NCBI GenBank assembly: GCA_900548415.1
Contig: URKO01000038.1
Span: 1 to 8,104, forward strand
Reading direction: 5' to 3'
Length of the DNA stretch: 8,104 nucleotides
Source: an uncultured Porphyromonas sp.
GTDB lineage: Bacteria > Bacteroidota > Bacteroidia > Bacteroidales > Porphyromonadaceae
Shown: positions 1-6,829 of the stretch, one piece after another
How positions within the stretch are numbered: position 1 is the first letter of the stretch
How the letters are laid out: each line of letters starts with the position of its first letter
Position numbers and translations under genes: made by a program
The notes under the pieces: model-generated
Databases searched by the model: none
Seen by the model: the letters and a program-made list of their open reading frames with translations, nothing else
Told to the model about the DNA's origin: nothing

Positions 1-705
1 AGTGCTGCCTCGGCGGGGACGTATGATGATGAGCGAAAAGTAAGGGATGGACTGACGAGCGAGGAGCGTCTCCCGATCACTGCTGAGCAGCTCCAGAGCG
101 GGATTGCCGAGATGCTCGGCATAGATGAAGTCGTAGTCGCCTTCGGCTATCACCTCACGCACGATGTCGGCACAGCGCGAGAGCTTCATCACCACCACCG
201 TATGTCCCTGCGCCAGCACTTCGCGAAGCTGAGACTCACTGGAGACTTTGCTCAGCACGAGGAGCGACTCATCTTGGCGCACCAACCCCTGACCGATGGC
301 TGCCGCTGCGGCTATATAATAAGGTATCCCTGGCACTACCTCTATCGCAGCACCAGCCTGACGTAAGAGGTCAGCGAGATACTGCACCGTGGCGTAGGTG
401 CCTGCATCGCCGATGGTGACGACGCTGCAGGCGAGTCCCCTACCCTGCTGATCTAGCAGTCGAGTGGCCAGCTGCTCGTAGTAGCGGATCGCCTCTGTGC
501 GGTCACTGCTCATCGGTATCTCTAGGATTTGACAGCGCTGAGCGAGGGCGGTACCTTCGGGTAGCGTAGCAACTATTCGGTGAGCTGCCTCGCCTAGGCA
601 ATAGATCTCGTCTGCCGTCTGGAGCTTGCCATAGGCCCGCATGGAGATATCTTCAGGCGTAGCAGCACCGAGAGAGACAATCGCTATCGGGTGTGGCGCT
701 TTCAT
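1..705 (-). CDS. cbiL: CbiL, cobalt-factor II / precorrin-2 C20-methyltransferase (3' end beyond window)
   Basis: SAM-dependent methyltransferase that adds the C20 methyl group to cobalt-factor II (or precorrin-2), the first committed step of corrin formation, in the cytoplasm. The frame is open for 235 codons from ATG (703-705) to the window edge with no stop. The family is about 230-240 residues and the C-terminal strand with PYFSLIIIRP (residues 221-230) is already present, so little should be missing unless the protein is fused to another. CbiL-type features are PMSSDR (64-69), GDAGTYATVQYL (99-110), VVPGIPYYIAAAAAIG (123-138), TVVVMKLSR (169-177) and AEHLGNP (196-202). The N-terminal glycine loop is unusual: LGAATPED (12-19) replaces the family's GxGPGDPE. 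The start codon overlaps the stop of cbiGF as ATGA, which suggests coupled translation. The assignment to CbiL rather than another corrin methyltransferase rests on the PMSSDR and PYFS motifs and on the other paralogues being accounted for next door. Confidence 0.9.
   Translation of the reverse strand, partial: MKAPHPIAIVSLGAATPEDISMRAYGKLQTADEIYCLGEAAHRIVATLPEGTALAQRCQILEIPMSSDRTEAIRYYEQLATRLLDQQGRGLACSVVTIGDAGTYATVQYLADLLRQAGAAIEVVPGIPYYIAAAAAIGQGLVRQDESLLVLSKVSSESQLREVLAQGHTVVVMKLSRCADIVREVIAEGDYDFIYAEHLGNPALELLSSDRETLLARQSIPYFSLIIIRPRRGST
702..705 (-). other. ATGA stop/start overlap between cbiGF and cbiL
   Basis: Read on the minus strand, the TGA stop of cbiGF (702-704) shares bases with the ATG of cbiL (703-705). 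A four-base overlap of this kind usually means that ribosomes ending the first gene re-initiate on the second. No purine-rich ribosome-binding site is evident that would argue for independent initiation. Confidence 0.8.
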
Positions 706-2537
706 CGACGGAAGAGGTGCTTGAAGTTGTCATTGTAGAGTTTAGAGAGTCCTGCACGGTTGTCGATGGCATCCCCGACGACCATCAGCGTGGTAAGCGT
801 GAGGTGGTGCTCACGAACTATCTGTGCCAGCTCGGAGAGTTGACCGCGGTAGATGCGTTGCTCAGGCCAAGTGAGCTTGTAGCAGACCGCCACGGGTGTC
901 GTGGGTGGGTAGTGAACGAGTAGCTCCCGCTGCACCTCCTCGGCGAGGGTGGCACTGAGGTAGATGCACATCGTGCTCTGCGAGGCAGCGAGTTTGTGCA
1001 GTTGCTCTCGCTCGGGCATTGGCGTGCGACCGCCACCGCGGGTTAGGATGATGGTCTGCACACGCTCGGGGATGGTAAACTGAGACCTAAGCTCTGCGGC
1101 GGCAGCTAGGAAGGAGGAGATGCCAGGCGTGATGTGGTAACTCATACCCGCCTCATCAAAGAGTGCCATCTGCTCCTGTATGGCGCCAAAGATGGCGGGG
1201 TCTCCCGTGTGTAGCCGCACGATAAGCGCATGCTTGTCATAAAACTCCCGCATCAAGGCAAACTGCTCCTCGAGGTTCATATCGGCAGAACTTCTCACCG
1301 TGGCACCTTCCTTAGCATAGTAGGTTAGCTCGATAGGCACTAAGCTACCAGCATAGAGGATCAGGTCGGCGCGCTCGAGGAAGTGCTTACCACGCACAGA
1401 GATTAGCTCAGGGTCTCCCGGCCCCGCCCCGACGATCTCTATATGTCCGTGGGGCAACCCCTCGGGTGTTACGGCAAGACTATAGGTAAAGTCGCTCTGT
1501 GGTGTGAGACAGCCCTTTTGCTTCTCTATAATAAGTAGTCCGCCCTGACTGGCTGCGAGTGCGGAAGCTTCGCTGACACTCGTCGAGCCCGTGGCTGTGG
1601 CGACACGCTCTGAGGGGTTGGGCACCTCGATGGCGGCTAGCTCGTCACTACTGTAGAAGTGGCAAGGCTTACCTAAGTGCTGGGAGAGCTCCTCAAGAAT
1701 CGGTTCGCCTCGCTTGAGCTCGATGCTATTGATCGTGGCGATGGCACTAGGGGCGTACCCTTTGGCACGAATGTCGGAGAGGATATGCGCCACGACGCCT
1801 TCAGGATTTGCCTGATGGCGACACCCCACGCCAAGGTGCAGGAGCAGCGGACGGAAGTAGAGACAAGGGATGGTCAAGCCCTCCAATAGGCGATAGCTCA
1901 CCGCTATGAGCAGGTCATAGCGGCTCTGGTCGATATCCTCGTAGCGGTAGTAGAGGTCCACATGCTCTGGATGGGTGCGCTCTAGATAAGCGGTACCCTC
2001 GGTGCGCATCTCGAGGAACAGGGCGACAGGGCGCTTATTGACAAAGGTGGTAATGGCAGCATTCATACTACAGCCTGCGGTCTCGCTACTCCACCCAATC
2101 TCTGCGCCCAAGGTGTCTAGTGCCCACAGCCCCTGCCGGTCGCTCTGAGTGGTGATGACCGGCTCGGCACCTAGTATGTGTGCGATGCGCTCAGTCCACT
2201 CGTTGGCCCCGCCGATGTGTCCCGAAGCGACGGAGATGACATACCGCCCCGTGGTGTCTACGCAGAGGACCGCTGGGTCGTGATGCTTGTCTCTGAGCAG
2301 TGGGGCAATGGTGCGAACGCAGATCCCCATAGCGGAGACAAAGAGTAAGACATCGCTCTCGGCAAAGAGGCACTTAGCCCCCTCGGCAAGGCTGGGCAAC
2401 AGGGTGAATGAGTCGCTTGCCTTCTCCTGGTGTGTCGTATAGAGCTTAACGTCGGGCAGTTGACTTGCTATCTGTAGTGCGATCGTCTGACCATCGGGAG
2501 AGATGGCTAGGATCGCTATGCGTGGTTTTGAGTTCAT
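702..2537 (-). CDS. cbiGF: CbiG-CbiF fusion: cobalt-precorrin-5A hydrolase / cobalt-precorrin-4 C11-methyltransferase
   Basis: A 611-residue two-enzyme protein. Residues 1 to about 362 are CbiG, which opens the ring-A lactone of cobalt-precorrin-5A with loss of acetaldehyde. The N-terminal part has GICVRTIAPLLRDK (71-84) and SGHIGGANE (105-113); the CbiG/CobE C-terminal domain begins at LHLGVGCRH (233-241) and includes ATGSTSVSEASAL (315-327). Residues from about 365 to 611 are CbiF, the C11 methyltransferase, with the SAM-binding GAGPGDPEL (370-378), YAGSLV (395-400), RLHTGDPAIFGA (441-452), PGISSFLAAAAEL (471-483), LTRGGGRTPMPE (498-509) and the usual C-terminal SKLYNDNFKH (598-607). CbiF acts just before CbiG in the anaerobic pathway, so the fusion could pass an unstable intermediate directly between sites. 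The ATG was chosen because it directly precedes the conserved first strand (RIAILAIS) and lies five bases after the cbiET stop; no Shine-Dalgarno is seen. From memory, P. gingivalis has a similar CobM/CbiG fusion. Confidence 0.95.
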   Translation of the reverse strand: MNSKPRIAILAISPDGQTIALQIASQLPDVKLYTTHQEKASDSFTLLPSLAEGAKCLFAESDVLLFVSAMGICVRTIAPLLRDKHHDPAVLCVDTTGRYVISVASGHIGGANEWTERIAHILGAEPVITTQSDRQGLWALDTLGAEIGWSSETAGCSMNAAITTFVNKRPVALFLEMRTEGTAYLERTHPEHVDLYYRYEDIDQSRYDLLIAVSYRLLEGLTIPCLYFRPLLLHLGVGCRHQANPEGVVAHILSDIRAKGYAPSAIATINSIELKRGEPILEELSQHLGKPCHFYSSDELAAIEVPNPSERVATATGSTSVSEASALAASQGGLLIIEKQKGCLTPQSDFTYSLAVTPEGLPHGHIEIVGAGPGDPELISVRGKHFLERADLILYAGSLVPIELTYYAKEGATVRSSADMNLEEQFALMREFYDKHALIVRLHTGDPAIFGAIQEQMALFDEAGMSYHITPGISSFLAAAAELRSQFTIPERVQTIILTRGGGRTPMPEREQLHKLAASQSTMCIYLSATLAEEVQRELLVHYPPTTPVAVCYKLTWPEQRIYRGQLSELAQIVREHHLTLTTLMVVGDAIDNRAGLSKLYNDNFKHLFRR

Positions 2538-2542
2538 ACAAA

Positions 2543-3736
2543 TTAGTGTGTGCTTTTGGTCGCTTGTAAGACAGCTATCGGGTTGTAGTCATCGATCTGC
2601 ATACGGGTCGTGGAGGCGATGGAACCACCGACGGTAGCAATGGCTCGTCTGAAGGCCTCCTGGCTCTCGCTCGAGACGGAGTTAAAGACGATCCGCCCGC
2701 CTACGGCGAGACGACGCCACGCCTCCTCGACGATCTCCTGCAGATGCCCCCCATGCCCTCCGATGAAGACTGCATCGGGCTGAGGTAGTGGGTCAAGGTC
2801 TGCTAGGAGGAAGTCGCCCCCGCAGAAGGTGATGCCCGGGGTGTGATGACGCCGTGCATTGGCGTCGAGAAGCTCGGCACCCTCGGGACGTATCTCGAAG
2901 GCAACCACCTGCAGGCTCGGCTGCTGTAGGCGAGCCTCGATGGAGACGGAGCCGGTGCAGGAGCCGATGTCCCACAGGACGTGCGTCTGGTGCAGGTCTA
3001 GCTGTGAGAGCGTCTCGAGACGTATCGCCCGCTTGGTAATCATCCGCTCACGTCCATTGAGTGGGATGAAGTCCGCATCGGGGATGCCAAAGGGACGAGG
3101 CAAGGGCTTCGTCTGAATGAGGATTAAGTTGTTGGGATAGGCGAAGGTGCGTTCAGCCATTTCCGCAAGAGAGAGGCGAGAGAGCTGCTGTCGCTCCCTA
3201 TTGCCCAGATGCTCCCCGACGATGGCTCGGTAGTTGTCGTAGCCGTAGTCGAGCATGCGCTGGGCGATGCGCTGAGGGGTGTGCTCCTTGCGGTCGGTTA
3301 GGATGCCAATCATGCGCTCGCCGGAGATTAGTGCTGCGTCAAAGGCTTGCCACGGTCTCCCCGTGAGCGACACGACGTGCATATCTTGGTAAGGCAAGAG
3401 AGCCGCATGGGCGAGGAGCTGCAGGGAGTGGAAGTAAGGGTGCAACTCGATCTCCGCCTCGGGGAGAAGCTGCATGATGCGCTGCCCGATGCCGTTGAAG
3501 ATGGGGTCGCAGGAGGCAAAGACAACGACCGTGTCGTACGCCTTGTACTGCTCGATAACGTCGTCTATCGGCGGGGTTATGTCGATCCAGTGATGCTCCG
3601 TTGGCAAGATGTCACGGACGATCTCGTGATGCCGTGCCCCGCCCGAGACGATGCGCTCACCAGCGAGTCGCTCCAGTAGCTTTGGGCTCCACCGCTGCTC
3701 TCGGTCGTCGCTAAGTCCTATGAGGATGATTTTCAT
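2543..3736 (-). CDS. cbiET: CbiE-CbiT fusion: cobalt-precorrin-7 C5-methyltransferase / cobalt-precorrin-6B C15-methyltransferase (decarboxylating)
   Basis: A 397-residue CobL-type protein. Residues 1 to about 210 are the CbiE (C5 methyltransferase) half, with SGGARHH (31-37), the substrate/SAM loop FASCDPIFNGIGQR (73-86), SLTGRPWQAF (123-132), ILTDRKEHTPQRIAQRML (145-162) and VGEHLGN (173-179). From about 216 comes CbiT, a Rossmann-fold methyltransferase that methylates C15 and decarboxylates the C12 acetate: GIPDADFIP (217-225), MITKRAIR (232-239), SAM motif I DIGSCTGSVSIEAR (256-269), FEIRPEG (280-286), GGDFLLADL (306-314) and FIGGHGGHLQEIV (324-336). Length and order match CobL/CbiET fusions. 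Odd points are that both SAM loops have Cys where Gly is usual (Cys76 and Cys260), and Thr replaces the usual His in the CbiE HGRP motif. The ATG overlaps the cbiHC stop as ATGA, and the stop lies five bases before cbiGF, so the genes are very probably one transcript. Confidence 0.95.
   Translation of the reverse strand: MKIILIGLSDDREQRWSPKLLERLAGERIVSGGARHHEIVRDILPTEHHWIDITPPIDDVIEQYKAYDTVVVFASCDPIFNGIGQRIMQLLPEAEIELHPYFHSLQLLAHAALLPYQDMHVVSLTGRPWQAFDAALISGERMIGILTDRKEHTPQRIAQRMLDYGYDNYRAIVGEHLGNRERQQLSRLSLAEMAERTFAYPNNLILIQTKPLPRPFGIPDADFIPLNGRERMITKRAIRLETLSQLDLHQTHVLWDIGSCTGSVSIEARLQQPSLQVVAFEIRPEGAELLDANARRHHTPGITFCGGDFLLADLDPLPQPDAVFIGGHGGHLQEIVEEAWRRLAVGGRIVFNSVSSESQEAFRRAIATVGGSIASTTRMQIDDYNPIAVLQATKSTH
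3733..3736 (-). other. ATGA stop/start overlap between cbiHC and cbiET
   Basis: The TGA stop of cbiHC (3733-3735) overlaps the ATG of cbiET (3734-3736) on the minus strand. Like the cbiGF/cbiL junction, it suggests coupled translation and similar output of the two fused enzymes. Confidence 0.8.
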
Positions 3737-5136
3737 AAGTCACGACCAGGCTTGAGCGTCTCGGCATCGCCATAGCTGAGGGTCGCGTTGACCAGGGTTG
3801 CCGCTAGATTGCTGCCCCCTTTGCGCCCCTCAATGATGAGCTTAGGGATGTCGTGAAAGGGCTTGACCATGTGCTTTGACTCGCACACATGGACGAAGCC
3901 TACGGGCGCTGCGACAATTCCAGCGGGGTGAGCCTTGCCCTGGCGAATGAGGTGCGCCAGCTCCATGAGAGCCGTCGGAGCGTTGCCAAAAGCGTAGAGT
4001 GCATCGGGATGCTCCTCGACGGCGAGCCGTATGCCAGCCTGTGTGCGGGTGATGTCCAGTCGCTCTGCCATCTCAGCCACACGTGGGTCGTGCAGGTAGC
4101 AGAGCACCTCGATACCATAGCGTGCCAAGGCACCTTTGCGGATGCCCGAAGCGACCATCGTCACGTCGGTCACGATGGTGCGTATCTTGCCATCGACATA
4201 GCCTTGGTAAATACGAGAGACCGCATTGGGGTCGCTGTAGAGTAGCTCCTCCATCTCAAAGTCGGCCGTCGTATGGACAGCGTGTAGCATCGCCCATAGA
4301 TGGTCGAGCGGATAGCTCTCGGGATGCTTGAGTAGCGAGAGAATCGTGCGAAAGCTTTCGCTCATGATGCGCTGTCCCACCTTCTCTTCGTCACTCCCTT
4401 TGTCTCGATAGTAACCTCGTGGTGTGACGATCTTGCCCTTTGAGAGGTAGCTCTGACTATTGCCGATGATGAGGACGGTAAACATATCGACATCTTGCGT
4501 ATCCAGCTCTCGTAGGGTGGTCGTCCAGACGCGCTGGTCGGGACGCCCTGCCTGCTGCACCAGTCCTACGGGCGTATCGGGTGAGCGGTGCTTGAGAAAT
4601 AGCTCGCGCACACGCTCTAGCTGCCAGTACCGCTTGATGCTCTTAGGGTTGTATAGTGCCGTGACGAAGTCTGCCTCCGCAGCCGCTATGGCGCGTCGCT
4701 CGATGATTGCCCACGGAGTCATCAGATCACTCAGCGAGATGATGCAGAGGTCATGACCAATGGGTGCCCCGAGGAGGGCGGCTGCTTTCTGAAAGGCTGA
4801 GATCCCAGGCAAGACCTCTAGCTCTACATCACTGCCCCGCTCATCGCACATCTCATAGAGGAGCGGAGCCATCCCATAGATGCCCGCATCGCCAGAGCTA
4901 ATGACACAAACGGTCTGTCCAGCCTCGGCTCGCTCGATAGCTAGCCTAGCTCGCTCACGCTCTTGACGCATACCAGTGTCGATGCACTCAGCACCCTCGT
5001 GTAGGTACTCTTGGATAAACTGAAAGTAGTAAGCATACCCCACGACCACATCAGCCTCTCTGAGGGCTTGATGCACAGCGGGCGTTATATCTTCAGGACT
5101 GCCAGGACCGATGCCGGCGATATAGATCTTTTTCAT
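3733..5136 (-). CDS. cbiHC: CbiH-CbiC fusion: cobalt-factor III C17-methyltransferase / cobalt-precorrin-8 methylmutase
   Basis: A 467-residue two-enzyme protein. Residues 1 to about 245 are CbiH (CobJ family), which methylates C17 and contracts the macrocycle: AGIGPGSPEDITPA (7-20), VGYAYYFQFI (32-41), SSGDAGIYGMA (80-90), LPGISAFQKAAALLGAP (109-125), SLSDLMTPW (134-142), ALYNPKS (160-166) and GLVQQAGRPDQ (191-201). After a charged linker (about 244-254) comes CbiC (CobH family), which moves the C11 methyl to C12 to give cobyrinic acid: IMSESFRTI (257-265), HTTADFEME (288-296) with His288 the likely catalytic proton donor, TDVTMVASGIRK (323-334), FGNAPTAL (383-390), PVGFVHVCESKH (411-422) and EGRKGGSNLAATLVNA (436-451). 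The two halves catalyse early and late steps that are not consecutive. The ATG is preceded by AAAGAGAG about three bases upstream (5140-5147), the only purine-rich site near a start in the window. It is the first corrin gene transcribed, 39 bases after the PepSY-TM gene. Confidence 0.95.
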   Translation of the reverse strand: MKKIYIAGIGPGSPEDITPAVHQALREADVVVGYAYYFQFIQEYLHEGAECIDTGMRQERERARLAIERAEAGQTVCVISSGDAGIYGMAPLLYEMCDERGSDVELEVLPGISAFQKAAALLGAPIGHDLCIISLSDLMTPWAIIERRAIAAAEADFVTALYNPKSIKRYWQLERVRELFLKHRSPDTPVGLVQQAGRPDQRVWTTTLRELDTQDVDMFTVLIIGNSQSYLSKGKIVTPRGYYRDKGSDEEKVGQRIMSESFRTILSLLKHPESYPLDHLWAMLHAVHTTADFEMEELLYSDPNAVSRIYQGYVDGKIRTIVTDVTMVASGIRKGALARYGIEVLCYLHDPRVAEMAERLDITRTQAGIRLAVEEHPDALYAFGNAPTALMELAHLIRQGKAHPAGIVAAPVGFVHVCESKHMVKPFHDIPKLIIEGRKGGSNLAATLVNATLSYGDAETLKPGRDL

Positions 5137-5175
5137 AGTCTCTCTTTGCTATTGTTGGACGGGCTTGGCACACCT

Positions 5176-6642
5176 CTATTTGTTACGGTGAGACTTAGCC
5201 CGACGAATTACTCTGCGAAGATAACGAAAACCGAGTATTACACCACTCACCGAGACAACCAAACCACCTAGCACCAGCACCAGCATGCAGATGATGCGCA
5301 GCGTGGGATGCTCTGCAAAAAAGCCAATGCGGAGGTTGTGACAGAAGGGGTAAAGCCACTTCTTGACCCGTCCGTTGAGACTGTAATAGCGTGTCTCCCC
5401 TGTCGTCGGACTGATGTAGAGACGACTTGACTCCTTGTCCTGTGCCGAGATACGGTAGATTGGCAGCTCGTAGAGGTTGTTTAGACTGACATAGTAGTTG
5501 TCATAGTGATCCATTAGCTCAATCTGCATGTCGGAGGTTCCCAGCACCGGCGTGAGCTTAGCTTTGATATCCTCCTTGGTCAGATGCAACGGCTGTGGAG
5601 CTTCGCCCAGCGCATCCCAGCTCTCTAGCTGTCCGTGGCGCTGCACTTCGTAGTAAGGGTGTCCGCCATAGCTACGCCAAGTGATCTGCTGCACACCACC
5701 TAGGTCTAGCAGCAAGCGGTAGTCATACGTATCCGAGCGGCCCAGCTGTGGAGCCTCTGCGACCTGCACCTCCTTGCGCTTCGCCTTCGTGTCGTGCTGA
5801 GGCACGATCCACGACGGCAAGTCGTAGAGCGACATGACCCCGCTGAGGGCGAAGAGCGTCAGCGAGAGTCCGAAGATGACGCCTCCGACGAGGTGCCAAT
5901 GCAAAGTTTTCTGGCGCTTGTAGGGACTGCGCAACCGCTTCGTCCGCCTCCACATACGGACGTAGAGACGTATCCCGAGGTATAGCCCCGTAAATGCAGC
6001 AATGACAGCGAGCGAGGCGAAGATTGAGATGACCCAGAGCCAGGCGGTGCGGTTTTGCCTTAACCACCAATAGTAAAACATATGGGGGATCGTACCACAC
6101 GACGCCCCGATACGCTCAGAGCGGGTGCATAGCTGGACCGCCTCGCCCGTTTGACTAGAGAGATAAAGGTAAGTTCCCTCTGAATCGTCAAAGCGGTATC
6201 GGTAGAGAGGCAGATCCTTCTTGATCCTCGGGTAAGGCGTCCACGTGTCTATGTGCCGTATCGTATCGACCGCCACGATGGGTGCAGAGCTAAAGCGCGT
6301 TGCATACTGCTCATACCAAGCCTCTGGCACCGACTCCTCTGCTGTCGTCAGGAGCGAGTCGGCATGCCACAAGTACTCCCCCTCGCTTGTCTCCACACGC
6401 CACACCGGCTTGCCACAATGCGTGGTGAGTGCGAGTGCTGTCAGCTCTTCGCCAGGCTGGAGCTTCGCCAGTAGTGTAGCCTCTGAGGGAAGAGTCGCAG
6501 AGGATGCAAGGGTGTCTTGTAGTGGTAAGTCCTTGTCCCCCAAGCGGGGAAAGGAGCAGAAGATCATCACCCCTCCAGAGATCAACCATAAGAGGAAGAG
6601 CGGAGCACAGACGGTGCCTAGTACTTTGTGAAGCCAGCGCAT
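5176..6642 (-). CDS. PepSY-TM family inner-membrane protein (XusC-like)
   Basis: A 488-residue membrane protein with four predicted helices, at about residues 10-30, 198-226, 248-272 and 446-472, and two large periplasmic loops. Each loop has PepSY-type strands: WRVETSEGEYLWHADSL (81-97) and TYLYLSSQTGEAV (157-169) in the first, RLYISPTTGETRYYSLNGR (407-425) in the second. Histidines lie at helix ends (H5, H187, H248, H250, H435), and WHLVGGVIFGLSLTLFALSGV (249-269) fits the conserved third-helix pattern of the family. Known relatives act in siderophore or haem use: XusC of Bacteroides is the partner of XusA and XusB, and FpvG of Pseudomonas is involved in ferripyoverdine reduction. An inner-membrane role in reducing or releasing an imported metal complex is therefore inferred. 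The gene is downstream of a DUF4374 lipoprotein and 39 bases ahead of cbiHC. The ATG gives a basic N-terminus (MRWLHK) directly before helix 1; no Shine-Dalgarno is seen. The family is clear, the substrate is not. Confidence 0.88.
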   Translation of the reverse strand: MRWLHKVLGTVCAPLFLLWLISGGVMIFCSFPRLGDKDLPLQDTLASSATLPSEATLLAKLQPGEELTALALTTHCGKPVWRVETSEGEYLWHADSLLTTAEESVPEAWYEQYATRFSSAPIVAVDTIRHIDTWTPYPRIKKDLPLYRYRFDDSEGTYLYLSSQTGEAVQLCTRSERIGASCGTIPHMFYYWWLRQNRTAWLWVISIFASLAVIAAFTGLYLGIRLYVRMWRRTKRLRSPYKRQKTLHWHLVGGVIFGLSLTLFALSGVMSLYDLPSWIVPQHDTKAKRKEVQVAEAPQLGRSDTYDYRLLLDLGGVQQITWRSYGGHPYYEVQRHGQLESWDALGEAPQPLHLTKEDIKAKLTPVLGTSDMQIELMDHYDNYYVSLNNLYELPIYRISAQDKESSRLYISPTTGETRYYSLNGRVKKWLYPFCHNLRIGFFAEHPTLRIICMLVLVLGGLVVSVSGVILGFRYLRRVIRRAKSHRNK

Positions 6643-6723
6643 AGTTGGTATGTAATAGGATTATAGGGTTGTCATTGTTTATAAGAGAGGTCTCCTAAGC
6701 TGTGAAGTCTCCCATAATAAGCA

Positions 6724-6760
6724 ACGGTGCGACCGCTAGCAAACGCAGCAGCCGCACCGT
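6724..6760 (-). terminator. Stem-loop with U-rich tail between the lipoprotein and PepSY-TM genes
   Basis: In the minus-strand transcript, ACGGUGCG (6760-6753) pairs perfectly with CGCACCGU (6731-6724). The stem extends inward by seven more pairs (6752-6746 with 6732-6738), four Watson-Crick and three G-U, leaving a seven-base loop. The tail that follows is UGCUUAUUAU, U-rich but interrupted. The G-U pairs would be A-C mismatches in a plus-strand transcript, so the structure favours minus-strand RNA, in line with the genes. It could be an intrinsic terminator after the lipoprotein gene, or a partial terminator or mRNA-protecting stem that lowers expression of the downstream genes. No convincing promoter was found after it, which favours the second reading. 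Confidence 0.55.
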
Positions 6761-6767
6761 GTGATGT

Positions 6768-6789
6768 AGCTCTCACGAAAGGGAGAACT
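6768..6789 (-). other. Second, smaller stem-loop in the same spacer
   Basis: In minus-strand RNA, AGUUCUC (6789-6783) can pair with GAGAGCU (6774-6768), seven pairs including one G-U, around an eight-base loop. It sits only seven bases ahead of the larger stem-loop. It has no U tract of its own, so it may be part of a tandem structure at the 3' end of the lipoprotein mRNA, or chance pairing. Confidence 0.35.
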
Positions 6790-6829
6790 GTATTAGTAGC
6801 TCAGCCACTAGTGTAGCCGTACTAGAGGT

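Noticed and set aside
181..200. Run encoding four histidines (HHHH) in a plus-strand frame, suggestive of a metal-binding peptide
   Set aside because: It is the antisense reading of VVVMKLS in CbiL; there is no support for a plus-strand gene.
693..923. Plus-strand open frame antisense to the end of cbiGF; likewise 112-366, 2859-3116, 3347-3679, 3889-4245, 4460-4756 and 6245-6631
   Set aside because: All lie opposite well-supported conserved genes, give low-complexity Arg/Ser/His-rich products with no recognisable motif, and are explained by GC-rich codon use in the true frames.
6660..6665. TATAAT on the minus strand about 18 bases before the PepSY-TM start
   Set aside because: No matching upstream element is present, it is too close to the start for a normal leader, and Bacteroidota promoters use a different -7 box (TAnnTTTG), which is not seen here.
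6643..6720. Possible small gene or leader peptide between the stem-loop and the PepSY-TM start (ATG ACA ACC CTA TAA)
   Set aside because: A four-codon frame with no ribosome-binding site and no regulatory codon run; it cannot be told from chance.
6804..6810. GCCACTA, one mismatch from the B12-box core of cobalamin riboswitches
   Set aside because: It is on the plus strand, antisense to the genes, and none of the other conserved riboswitch segments are visible in the 187-base spacer or in 5137-5175.
6808..6825. Five-base inverted repeat ctagt/actag just after the lipoprotein stop
   Set aside because: Only five AT-rich pairs with an eight-base loop and no U tract; too weak to call separately from chance.
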